This document shows positions 1-7,805 of a stretch of 64,000 bases of DNA, one piece after another. Position 1 is the stretch's first letter. Each line of letters begins with the position of its first letter. The notes beneath the pieces are model-generated. The model was not told the origin of the DNA and searched no databases. It was given only the letters and a program-made list of their open reading frames with translations. Source of the DNA: Hymenobacter convexus (GTDB lineage: Bacteria > Bacteroidota > Bacteroidia > Cytophagales > Hymenobacteraceae); contig NZ_JAUQON010000002.1 of NCBI RefSeq assembly GCF_030580955.1, forward strand, positions 682,001 through 746,000. Direction: 5' to 3'. The translations under genes and the position numbers were made by a program.

Positions 1-503
1 AAACCGACGACACCGGCCACAGCGCCCAGCTGCTGGCCGAAAACCGCACGCCCGGCGTGGCCGTGGTGGCCGGCGCCCAGGCCGCCGCGCAGTTCGGCCT
101 GCACATTCTGGCGCCCGCCATCCACGACGACCCGCACAATTACACCCGTTTCCTGGTGCTGGAGCACGCCGACACCGCCCGCCCCGATGCTTTGGCCGAT
201 AAGGCTTCGCTCTATTTCTGCGCGCCGCACGCGCCGGGCAGCCTGGCCGCCGTGCTCAGCCGCGTGGCCGCGCACGGCCTGAACCTGAGCAAGCTGCAGT
301 CGTGCCCCCGGCCGGGGCAGCCCTGGCACTACGGCTTCCATGCCGATGTGGAGTTTGCGGAAAGAAGCCAGCTGGAGGCGTTGCTGGCCGATTTGGCGGC
401 GGTGACGGAGGAGCTGCGGGTGCTGGGCGCCTACCGCCGCGGGCAAGGCAATACCGCCGCCACAGAAACAACCGATGCCCAAGTCACGCCGCAATTGGCT
501 TAG
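1..503 (+). CDS. pheA: prephenate dehydratase, C-terminal part (5' end outside window)
   Basis: Open from the first bases of the window (frame of position 3), so the N-terminus is missing. The stretch AAAQFGLHILA followed by DDPHNYTRFLVLE matches the end of the prephenate dehydratase catalytic domain, where the NYTRF segment is conserved. Residues after it (SLYFCAPHAPGSLAAVLS, then HGLNLSKLQSCP) form a regulatory ACT domain that in this family binds phenylalanine for feedback inhibition. The KLQS motif is the family's ESRP/KIQSRP-type effector region with Cys in place of the usual Arg. The enzyme converts prephenate to phenylpyruvate. It lies 5 bases upstream of the aminotransferase in an aromatic amino-acid operon. 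The C-terminal tail is rich in Thr/Ala and probably unstructured. Confidence 0.93.
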   Translation, partial: TDDTGHSAQLLAENRTPGVAVVAGAQAAAQFGLHILAPAIHDDPHNYTRFLVLEHADTARPDALADKASLYFCAPHAPGSLAAVLSRVAAHGLNLSKLQSCPRPGQPWHYGFHADVEFAERSQLEALLADLAAVTEELRVLGAYRRGQGNTAATETTDAQVTPQLA

Positions 504-508
504 AAATT

Positions 509-1741
509 ATGACGACAACTTTTGAAAATCAGCTAAAAGTGCCCGTTGCCAGCCGCCTGGCCCACACCGGCGAATACTACTTCTCGCGCAAGCTGCGCGA
601 ACTGGCAGCCCTCAACGCAGCCGGCGCCAATATTATCAACCTCGGCATCGGCAGTCCCGATTTGCCGCCGCACCCCAGCGTGACGGCCGCCCTCGCGGCC
701 AGCGCCGCGCTGCCCGGCGCCCACGGCTACCAGGGCTACCAGGGCACGCCCGCGCTGCGCGGTGCCATGGCCGAGTTCTACCAGCGGCACTACGGCGTGG
801 CGCTGGACCCGGCCTGCGACATCCTGCCGCTATTGGGCTCGAAAGAGGGCCTGATGCACATCGCCATGACGTTTCTGGAAGTCGGCGACGTGGTGCTCAT
901 CCCCAACCCCGGCTACCCGACCTACCGCGCCGTGGCCGAAATTAGTGGCGCCGAAGTGCGCGAATACGACCTCACGGCCGCCGCCGGCTGGCTGCCCGAC
1001 CTGGACGCATTAGCACAAACCGACCTTTCCAGGGTGAAAATGATGCTGGTGAACTACCCGCACATGCCCACTGGCGCCGCGGCCGATGTGGCGTTTCTGA
1101 CGCGGCTGGTGGCCTTTGCCAAAGCCCACGAAATTCTGCTGGTGCACGACAACCCGTATGGCTTCATCCTGAACGAAACGCCGCCCGTGAGCCTGCTGGC
1201 CGTGCCCGGCGCCCGCGAGGTGGCCGTGGAGCTAAACTCGCTCAGCAAATCGCACAACATGGCGGGCTGGCGCGTGGGCCTGCTCTGCGGCCGGGCCGAT
1301 ATTATTGCCGACGTGCTGCGCTTCAAAAGCAACATGGATTCGGGCATGTTCCTGCCGGTGCAGCAGGCGGCGGTGGCGGCCCTGGCGCTGGGCGACGACT
1401 GGTTTCGGGAGCTGAACGCCACCTACCGCGCCCGCCGCGCGCTGGTGCTGGAGCTGCTGCGGGCCCTGGGCTGCGCGCCGGCGCCGGGCCAGGTGGGCCT
1501 GTTCATCTGGGCCGCCGTGCCGGCCGAATACGCCGACGGTTACGCCCTGAGCGATGCCGTGCTGGCCCAGGCGCGGGTGTTCCTCACGCCGGGCGGCATT
1601 TTCGGCAGCAACGGGCTGGGCTACGTGCGCGCCAGCCTCTGCCAGCCGGAAAGCGTGCTGCGCGAGGCGCTGGAAAGAGTTCAGAACGCTAAAATAGCCC
1701 GTCATGCAGAGCGCAGCGAAGCATCTCGCTCGCTCAAGTAA
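509..1741 (+). CDS. class I/II aminotransferase of the aromatic operon
   Basis: A 410-residue fold-type I PLP enzyme. Start chosen at the ATG at 509, 5 bases after the pheA stop; the open frame runs further upstream but only inside pheA. NLGIGSPDLPPHP is the substrate-side motif near the N-terminus, and SLSKSHNMAGWRVG holds the Schiff-base lysine. Position between pheA and tyrA suggests it transaminates phenylpyruvate, 4-hydroxyphenylpyruvate or prephenate, but specificity cannot be read from the sequence; DapL/AspC-type annotation is also possible. The last residues (HAERSEASRSLK) are encoded by the left arm of a dispersed palindromic repeat that begins at 1701, so the native C-terminus probably ended near ALERVQNAK and was extended by the insertion. 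Confidence 0.9.
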   Translation: MTTTFENQLKVPVASRLAHTGEYYFSRKLRELAALNAAGANIINLGIGSPDLPPHPSVTAALAASAALPGAHGYQGYQGTPALRGAMAEFYQRHYGVALDPACDILPLLGSKEGLMHIAMTFLEVGDVVLIPNPGYPTYRAVAEISGAEVREYDLTAAAGWLPDLDALAQTDLSRVKMMLVNYPHMPTGAAADVAFLTRLVAFAKAHEILLVHDNPYGFILNETPPVSLLAVPGAREVAVELNSLSKSHNMAGWRVGLLCGRADIIADVLRFKSNMDSGMFLPVQQAAVAALALGDDWFRELNATYRARRALVLELLRALGCAPAPGQVGLFIWAAVPAEYADGYALSDAVLAQARVFLTPGGIFGSNGLGYVRASLCQPESVLREALERVQNAKIARHAERSEASRSLK

Positions 1742-1787
1742 CGGAATTGCTGCCACGAGCGAAATGCTTCGTTGCGCTCTGCATGAC
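1701..1787. repeat. dispersed palindromic element, family A, copy 1
   Basis: Arms GTCATGCAGAGCGCAGCG and its inverse CGTTGCGCTCTGCATGAC flank a short centre. The left arm is inside the coding end of the aminotransferase and carries its stop codon; the right arm ends 32 bases before tyrA. Same core (gaagcatctc) as the copies at 2690, 29327, 31079, 42712, 61291 and 63822. Confidence 0.9.
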
Positions 1788-1819
1788 TACTAATCTCTTC
1801 AAACCCAACCCTTCTCAAA

Positions 1820-2665
1820 ATGAACGTCACCATCATCGGCCTTGGCCTTATTGGCGGCTCGCTGGCCCTCAGCTTGCGGCAGCACGGGCTGGCACAACGC
1901 TTCGTTGGCGTAGAAGCCAGCCCGGTCCACGCGCGCCGCGCCCTGGAGCTGGGCCTGGTCGATGCCATTGAAACCGACTTGGCTACGGCCGTGGCGGCGG
2001 CCGATTTGATTGTGGTGGCTGTGCCGATGGATGCCATGCTGACCGTGCTGCCCGCCGTGCTCGATGCTGCCGGCCCGCAGCAGGTGGTCATTGATGTGGG
2101 TTCGACCAAGGGTACGCTGCTGGCCGCGGTGGCCGGCCACCCGCGCCGGGGCCGCTTCGTGGCCGTGCACCCTATGGCCGGCACCGAGTATTCGGGGCCG
2201 GATGCGGCCGTGCAGGGCCTTTTCGATGGCAAAACGGTGGTGCTGTGCGATACCGGCCACAGCGACGCCGACGCCGTGCTACTCGTCGAAAAACTATTCC
2301 AGGCGCTGCCCATGCGGCTGCTGTACCTCGATGCGGCGGCCCATGACCTGCACACGGCCTACGTGTCGCACATCTCGCACATCACCTCGTTTGCGCTGGC
2401 GCTCACGGTGCTGGAAAAGGAGAAAGAGGAACAGCGCATCTTCGATTTGGCCAGCGGCGGCTTTGCCTCCACGGTGCGGCTGGCCAAAAGCTCGCCGGCC
2501 ATGTGGGTGCCCATCTTCCGCCAAAACCGCACGAACGTGCTCGATGTGCTCGATGAGCATTTGCATCAATTGCAGCACTTCCGCGACCTGCTGGCGCGGG
2601 AAGATTATGATGGGCTAACCCAGCAAATTCAGCAAGCCAACCACATTCGGAAGATTCTGCCTTAG
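1820..2665 (+). CDS. tyrA: prephenate dehydrogenase
   Basis: 281 residues, a single-domain TyrA. The N-terminus MNVTIIGLGLIGGSLALS is a Rossmann NAD(P)-binding GxGxxG motif. DVGSTKG, HPMAGTEYSG and YVSHISHITSFALA are the TyrA catalytic and substrate-binding motifs, including the catalytic histidine in HPMAG. It oxidatively decarboxylates prephenate to 4-hydroxyphenylpyruvate in tyrosine synthesis. No ACT domain follows, in contrast to some homologues. It is the third gene of the aromatic operon and is separated from both neighbours by a palindromic repeat, which may affect mRNA stability or polarity. Confidence 0.95.
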   Translation: MNVTIIGLGLIGGSLALSLRQHGLAQRFVGVEASPVHARRALELGLVDAIETDLATAVAAADLIVVAVPMDAMLTVLPAVLDAAGPQQVVIDVGSTKGTLLAAVAGHPRRGRFVAVHPMAGTEYSGPDAAVQGLFDGKTVVLCDTGHSDADAVLLVEKLFQALPMRLLYLDAAAHDLHTAYVSHISHITSFALALTVLEKEKEEQRIFDLASGGFASTVRLAKSSPAMWVPIFRQNRTNVLDVLDEHLHQLQHFRDLLAREDYDGLTQQIQQANHIRKILP

Positions 2666-2689
2666 CAGTTAGAACAAAATAACAAGTGC

Positions 2690-2778
2690 GTCATGCTGAG
2701 CGCAGTCGAAGCATCTCTACTGCAGTAGTAAATAATTGCATTTCGCGGTAGAGATGCTTCGACTGCGCTCAGCATGAC
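2690..2778. repeat. dispersed palindromic element, family A, copy 2
   Basis: Near-perfect inverted repeat: left arm GTCATGCTGAGCGCAGTCG, right arm CGACTGCGCTCAGCATGAC, both continuing into AAGCATCTCTAC/GTAGAGATGCTT. The centre contains AGTAAATAATTGCA, shared with the 42712 copy. Lies between tyrA and aroF. Confidence 0.93.
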
Positions 2779-2813
2779 CGACCGTTCAGAAATCAAATAA
2801 CCAACCAATCCCC

Positions 2814-3923
2814 ATGAATCCATCCGCCATCCCCGCCATGAAATCCGCGCTGTTCAACCGCCAGCCCGACGATAAGCCCTTTCTCATCTCGGGCCCGTGC
2901 TCGGCCGAAACCGAGGAGCAGGTGCTCGAAACCTGCCAGCGTCTGGCCGCCACTGGCAAGGTGCAGGCCCTGCGCGCCGGCATCTGGAAGCCGCGCACCA
3001 AGCCCGGCATGTTTGAGGGCGTGGGCACCAAGGGCCTGCCCTGGCTCAAGAAAGCCAGCGAGCTGACGGGCCTGCCCACGGCCGTGGAAGTGGCCACCGC
3101 CAAGCACGTGGAAGACTGCCTGGCCTTCGGTATCGATATTCTGTGGGTGGGCGCCCGCACCACCGGCAACCCGTTTTCGGTGCAGGAAATTGCCAATGCA
3201 CTGCGCGGCGTGGACGTGCCGGTACTGGTGAAAAACCCCATCCACCCCGAGCTGGAGCTGTGGGTGGGCGCCGTGGAGCGCCTCCAGAAAGCCGACGTGA
3301 AGCAAATCGGACTCATTCACCGGGGCTTTTCGAGCTACGGCAACACCGATTTCCGCAACGCGCCGATGTGGCACCTGCCCATCGAGATGAAGCGCCGCCT
3401 GCCCGAAATGCCGCTGCTCTGCGACCCCAGCCACATTTGTGGGCGCCGCGACACGCTGGCCGCCGTGGCCCAGCAGGCCCTCAACCTGGGCTTCGACGGC
3501 AACATGATTGAAAGCCACATCGACCCGGACAACGCCTGGAGCGACGCCAAGCAGCAAATCACGCCCGAGGTGCTGCGCGACCTCATCGAAAACCTGGTGT
3601 GGCGCCACGAAACCACCAACGAGCAGGAGTTTCTTTCGGCTCTTACCGGCCTGCGCGAGCAAATCAACCAGCTCGACGCCGAAATGATGCAGCTGCTGGG
3701 CCGCCGCATGGCCGTGGCCGAGAAGATTGGCCAGTACAAAAAGGACAACGACATCACCATCCTGCAAACGGCCCGCTTCAACGAGGTATTGGAGCGCGCC
3801 CAGCGCCAAGGTGCGTCCGTCGGCCTCACCCGGGAATTTGTGGAGCAGTACTTGGCGGCGGTACATTTGGAATCCATCAACCGCCAGAATAAGGTGATGG
3901 AAGGGTATAAAAAGCGGAGCTAA
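2814..3923 (+). CDS. aroF: bifunctional DAHP synthase / chorismate mutase
   Basis: 369 residues. Residues about 1-265 are a type I-beta (KDO8PS-like) 3-deoxy-7-phosphoheptulonate synthase: LISGPCSAETEEQ near the N-terminus, then KPRTKPGMFEG, GARTTGNPFSVQE, LVKNPIHPE and the LLCDPSHICGRRD metal/substrate motif. Residues about 275-369 are an AroQ-type helical chorismate mutase (LREQINQLDAEMMQLLGRRM, then KIGQYKKDNDITILQ, with the catalytic Arg and Lys of the family). It joins the first step of the shikimate pathway to the chorismate branch point. In related fusions the mutase domain also serves as the sensor for prephenate inhibition. Last gene of the operon; a strong hairpin terminator follows at 3959. 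Confidence 0.95.
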   Translation: MNPSAIPAMKSALFNRQPDDKPFLISGPCSAETEEQVLETCQRLAATGKVQALRAGIWKPRTKPGMFEGVGTKGLPWLKKASELTGLPTAVEVATAKHVEDCLAFGIDILWVGARTTGNPFSVQEIANALRGVDVPVLVKNPIHPELELWVGAVERLQKADVKQIGLIHRGFSSYGNTDFRNAPMWHLPIEMKRRLPEMPLLCDPSHICGRRDTLAAVAQQALNLGFDGNMIESHIDPDNAWSDAKQQITPEVLRDLIENLVWRHETTNEQEFLSALTGLREQINQLDAEMMQLLGRRMAVAEKIGQYKKDNDITILQTARFNEVLERAQRQGASVGLTREFVEQYLAAVHLESINRQNKVMEGYKKRS

Positions 3924-3958
3924 TCGTAGTTTGTGCGCGTTTTATGCCTGAAGTATAT

Positions 3959-3995
3959 AAAAAATGCCCGATGCGTGACGCAGCGGGCATTTTTT
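3959..3995. terminator. bidirectional intrinsic terminator
   Basis: AAAAAATGCCCG pairs with CGGGCATTTTTT, with a further inner TGCG/CGCA pairing. T-runs exist on both strands, so it can end the aromatic operon (+) and the secreted protein gene ending at 4011 (-). Confidence 0.9.
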
Positions 3996-4010
3996 ATGCT
4001 TGATGAGTTA

Positions 4011-5801
4011 TTATTCAACTGCTAACTGGCGGGTGGCGGTGGCGTCGCCCGCACGCACGTGCAGGACATAAAAGCCTGGCGCGAGGCCGTTCAGTGCCAG
4101 CTCATGGCGCAGGCCGGCGGCAGGCAGGGGCAGGGTTTCGGTGCGCAGGGTGCGGCCCAAGGCATCGGTCAGGGTGAGGGTGGCGGTGGGGGCACCGGGC
4201 ACGGCGGGCAGCTGCACGGTGGCGGCGGTGCGGGCCGGGTTGGGGGCGAGGGAGAAACGCAGGCTGCCTTGGGCGGCCGCGGTGGCCAGCAGGGTGGGGT
4301 CGAGGAGGAAGGCGAGGAAGCCGACCTGATTATTGGTGCTCTGGTTGCTGGCTGTGTTGATGGCCTGCGTGCTAAAGCTGGCCGAGGGCCCAACCGCGCC
4401 GGCCACAACAATGCTCGTGCCCGCGAGGCCCATCGATGTGGCATAGTCGCCCCCCGCGCCGCCGGCCTGCTGGGCCCAGGCAAAACTACTGGTGGCACCC
4501 GCATCCACGAGCTTGGTGAGGAATATATCGCGGAGGAAATACCCCGTTGTGCCGGCCGCATTGCTGAGCGTGGTGGCGCCAAAGTCGGCTTGGCCACTGT
4601 TGTAAGCGCCTGCCACGTACACGCTGTTGCCGCGCACGGTCACGGCCGTGGCCGAATCCATGCCGGTGCCGCCGGCGCGCTGGGCCCAGGCAAAGCTGCT
4701 GCTGGCGCCCGCATCCGTGATTTTGGCCACAAAGGCATCGTAATAGCCCGTATTAGCTATGGAAATGGTGCCGAGCGAAACGGGCGGGTTCTCGGGGCCC
4801 TGTGCGCTCGTGAAGTTGCTGCCGTAGTAGCCCGCCACGTACACGCTCGGGCCGCTCACCGCCATGGCCAGTATTCGGTCGTGGCCCATGCCCCGTACCT
4901 GCTGGGCCCACACGAAGCTGGCACTGGGGCCCGCATCGGTCAGCTTGGCCACAAAGGCATCGCACCGGGGTTCTCTATAAATCGAAAAGGGAGCCATGTT
5001 GGTCAGGGTGATGGCGTCGAAAGGCGCGGTGCTGCTGTAGAAATACCCCGTCACGTACACGTTGGTCCCGTTCACGGACAGCGCCGTCAGCCGGCCAAAA
5101 TCCAACGAGCCGCATTGCTTGGCCCACCCAAAGGCGGCGCCCGTGCCGGTGTCGGTGAATTTGGCCACGTAGCCATTGCCCAGCTGGTTGCCATTGGCCA
5201 GCACCGTGCTGCCCAGCGTGAGCGTTTGGGCGAAGGAGCCCGCCACGTACACGCTGGTGCCGCTCGTGGCTAATGCGGAGGCCCCGACGCCCGGCTGCAC
5301 CCACCCAAAACTGGCGCTGGTGCCGGCATCGCTCAGTTTGGCGATGAATGACGTGGTCGTGTAGTTCGTTCCCGAAAGTAAAAAGGACCCAAACGTGGCG
5401 CTGCCGCTCACGATGCCGCTGATGTACACATTGGTGCCGCTCACGGCGATGCTGTTGACATAGTTGCCGTAGAAACCGTCGCCTCCTGCTTTCACCGCCC
5501 ACAAAAAGCCTTGGCTTGCCGCACTCCATTTGGCTACGAAGATGTTGGGAAAGCTGCCCGTGCCGGTGAGGGTGGTGGCGCCAAACGAGGTGGTGCCGGC
5601 GTAGAGGCCGACTAGGTACACGTTGCCGCTGGCATCGGTGGTGGAGGCGCTCACCTCGGAAAAGTGGGGCATGCCAACCTGGTCCGTCACCACGGCCGTT
5701 TGCCAGGCCGGGGCCTGCGCCCGCGCCGCCGGCAGCAGCCCCATCAATAAGAACAACCCGACCAGCCACTGGCCAATGTTAGGAATGGAAATGTTTTTCA
5801 T
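4011..5801 (-). CDS. T9SS-sorted secreted beta-propeller-like repeat protein (paralog 1)
   Basis: 596 residues. The N-terminus has a signal peptide ending ARAQAP, shared with the two genes upstream. The body is built from roughly 50-60-residue repeats of the form VYVAGYYxG...FG..TL......DAFVAKLTDAG.SASFxWAQ, which resembles the SBBP-type beta-propeller repeats of Bacteroidota. The C-terminus (FSLAPNPARTAATVQLPAV, then DALGRTLRTETL, GLAPGFYVLHVRAG) is a type A T9SS sorting domain, so the protein is probably exported and anchored or released at the cell surface. The function of the propeller is unknown. Start ATG at 5801 gives a normal signal peptide. It is the last of three tandem paralogs and the most diverged in the C-terminal domain. 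Confidence 0.85.
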   Translation of the reverse strand: MKNISIPNIGQWLVGLFLLMGLLPAARAQAPAWQTAVVTDQVGMPHFSEVSASTTDASGNVYLVGLYAGTTSFGATTLTGTGSFPNIFVAKWSAASQGFLWAVKAGGDGFYGNYVNSIAVSGTNVYISGIVSGSATFGSFLLSGTNYTTTSFIAKLSDAGTSASFGWVQPGVGASALATSGTSVYVAGSFAQTLTLGSTVLANGNQLGNGYVAKFTDTGTGAAFGWAKQCGSLDFGRLTALSVNGTNVYVTGYFYSSTAPFDAITLTNMAPFSIYREPRCDAFVAKLTDAGPSASFVWAQQVRGMGHDRILAMAVSGPSVYVAGYYGSNFTSAQGPENPPVSLGTISIANTGYYDAFVAKITDAGASSSFAWAQRAGGTGMDSATAVTVRGNSVYVAGAYNSGQADFGATTLSNAAGTTGYFLRDIFLTKLVDAGATSSFAWAQQAGGAGGDYATSMGLAGTSIVVAGAVGPSASFSTQAINTASNQSTNNQVGFLAFLLDPTLLATAAAQGSLRFSLAPNPARTAATVQLPAVPGAPTATLTLTDALGRTLRTETLPLPAAGLRHELALNGLAPGFYVLHVRAGDATATRQLAVE

Positions 5802-5907
5802 AGAAAAGAAAGGAAGGAAAGGGGCCTGCTCTGGACGAGCAAACCGAGTGAATTATGTAGTAAGCCGCAGCCCCGGTAGCGGGCCAAAAGGCTGCAGCCC
5901 AAAAGAA

Positions 5908-5939
5908 GAAGCCCTGATGCCGTCGTGCACCAGGGCTTC
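5908..5939 (-). terminator. intrinsic terminator of paralog 2
   Basis: GAAGCCCTG and CAGGGCTTC form a 9-bp stem, with a T-rich tail (ttctttt) on the minus strand; 24 bases past the stop at 5963. Confidence 0.75.
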
Positions 5940-5962
5940 CTGTTTGAGCAAGAATCCTGCCG

Positions 5963-7693
5963 TTAGTCCACCACCAGCCGCTGGGTGGCGGTGGCCGCGC
6001 CGGCCTGCACCTGCACGGCGTAGAGGCCCGGCGCGAGGCCACTCAGGGCCAGTTCGTGGCGCAGGCCGGCGGCGGGCAGGGCCACCGTTTCGGTGCGCAG
6101 GGTGCGGCCCAGCGCGTCGGTTAGGGTGAGGGTGGCGGTGGGGGCGCCTGGCACGGCGGGCAGCTGCACGGTGATGGCGGTGCGGGCCGGGTTGGGGGCC
6201 AGGGAGAAACTTAGGGCGCCATTTGCAGCGGTGGTGGCGGTGAGGGTGGGGTCGGTGAGGGAAGCGAGGTAACCCACGGCCCCGCCAAAGCTGCCCGACA
6301 CGGTGGTGGCACCGAACGTAGCCGGCGCCACTAGGCTGCCCGTTGCGTACACAGTGCTGCCGTTCAGGGCCAAGCCGTAGCCCAAATCGATGCCCGTGCT
6401 GCCGCCTGTCTGGGTCCAGGCAAAGGAACTGGTAGCACCCGCGTCCACAAGCTTGGTCACGAACACGTCGGAGTTGGCGCTGCCCGTAGAGGTGAGCGTG
6501 GTGCTGCCGAAGGTAGCCGCGCCCTGGTAGTGGCCCACGGCATACACGTTGGCGCCGCTCACAGCCAAGTTCGCAGCAAGGTCGGCGGCAGGGCCACCGG
6601 CGGCCTGGGCCCATACGAAGGCCCCCGTGGTACCCGCGTCGTTTATTTTGGCCACGAAGGCATCAGCCACAGTGGTACTGGTGGGATTGGCGTTGGTGAG
6701 GGTGGTGGGCCCGAAGTTGGCGGTGCTGCTGTCGAAGCGGCCCACCACGTAGAGGCTGCTGCCCGGGCCAGCTGTCACCGCAAAGGCGAAGTCAGAGTTG
6801 GGACCGCCGGCGGCCAGCGCCCACACAAAGGCGGCGCTGCTGCCCGCGTCGGTGAGCTTGGCCACAAAGGCATCGCTGCCCCCGGCCCCGACGAGTGTGA
6901 CCGGGCCGAAGGCCGCGTTACTGCTCAGGAAGCCGGAGAGGTACACGCTGCTGCCGCGCACGGCCACGCCGTAGCCCACGTCGGCGAGGGTGCTGCCGCC
7001 GCGCTGCACCCAGGCAAAACCGGCGCTGGGGCCGTTGTCCGTGAACTTGGCCACAAAGGCATCGCTGTTGCCGGCCGCCGTGACAGCACTGCCGCCGAAG
7101 GTGGCCGTGCCCGTGAAATACCCCGCCACGTACATGCTGCCGTTACCCACAGCAAGGGCGTTGGCGGTGTCGGAACCGGTGCCGCCGCCGGCTTGCGCCC
7201 AAGCAAAACCGGCGCTGGGGCCGGCGTCGGTGAGCTTGGCCACAAAGGCATCGGTGCTGCCAGCCGCCGTGAGGGAGATGCTGCCAAAGGAAACCGCGCC
7301 CGTGAAATACCCCGTCAGGTACACGCTACTGCCGCTCACGGCAATGCCGTTGACAGCATCAGCGCCCGTTCCGCCTACCCGCTGCACCCAGATGTACACC
7401 GCGGTGCGCGGGTCCCATTTGCCCACGAACACGTCGCTGTTGCCTGCGCTGGTGAGGGTGGTGCTGCCAAAGGTTGCCGTACCCGTAAAATACCCCGCCA
7501 CGTACACGTTGCCGGCCGCATCGGTCGCTGTCGCCGTTATTAGCGAGGTATAGGTAGCCGCGTTGGTCGGAGCGAAGGAAGTGGCACTTTGCCACGCTGG
7601 GGCCTGCGCCCGCGCCGCCGGCCCGGCCAGCCACAACAGAAACAGGAGAAACCCGGCCACGGGGCGGCGCATCGAAGTAGAAAGGTGCTGCAT
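5963..7693 (-). CDS. T9SS-sorted secreted beta-propeller-like repeat protein (paralog 2)
   Basis: 576 residues from the ATG at 7693; the open frame extends to 7834 but that part overlaps the preceding terminator and has no signal peptide character. The signal peptide (MQHLSTSMRRPVAG..., ending PAARAQAP) is followed by about nine SBBP-like repeats with the recurrent DAFVAKLTDAGPSAGFAWAQ pattern and a T9SS sorting domain (FSLAPNPARTAITVQLPAV, then GLYAVQVQAG). The last 80 or so residues are almost identical to those of paralog 3, at DNA level too. Function unknown; probably a surface-exposed binding or structural protein. Confidence 0.85.
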   Translation of the reverse strand: MQHLSTSMRRPVAGFLLFLLWLAGPAARAQAPAWQSATSFAPTNAATYTSLITATATDAAGNVYVAGYFTGTATFGSTTLTSAGNSDVFVGKWDPRTAVYIWVQRVGGTGADAVNGIAVSGSSVYLTGYFTGAVSFGSISLTAAGSTDAFVAKLTDAGPSAGFAWAQAGGGTGSDTANALAVGNGSMYVAGYFTGTATFGGSAVTAAGNSDAFVAKFTDNGPSAGFAWVQRGGSTLADVGYGVAVRGSSVYLSGFLSSNAAFGPVTLVGAGGSDAFVAKLTDAGSSAAFVWALAAGGPNSDFAFAVTAGPGSSLYVVGRFDSSTANFGPTTLTNANPTSTTVADAFVAKINDAGTTGAFVWAQAAGGPAADLAANLAVSGANVYAVGHYQGAATFGSTTLTSTGSANSDVFVTKLVDAGATSSFAWTQTGGSTGIDLGYGLALNGSTVYATGSLVAPATFGATTVSGSFGGAVGYLASLTDPTLTATTAANGALSFSLAPNPARTAITVQLPAVPGAPTATLTLTDALGRTLRTETVALPAAGLRHELALSGLAPGLYAVQVQAGAATATQRLVVD

Positions 7694-7749
7694 AAAACGG
7701 AAGTTGACGGCCCGCCATTGGTAGAAAGCCGGCCCGAATATAGCCGCAC

Positions 7750-7785
7750 AAAGAAGCCCCGATGCACCGCCACCGGGGCTTCTTT
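7750..7785 (-). terminator. intrinsic terminator of paralog 3
   Basis: AAAGAAGCCCCG pairs with CGGGGCTTCTTT (12 bp), 20 bases past the stop at 7806; T-rich on both strands. Confidence 0.85.
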
Positions 7786-7805
7786 GGCAAAAAGGAACCG
7801 GGCTT

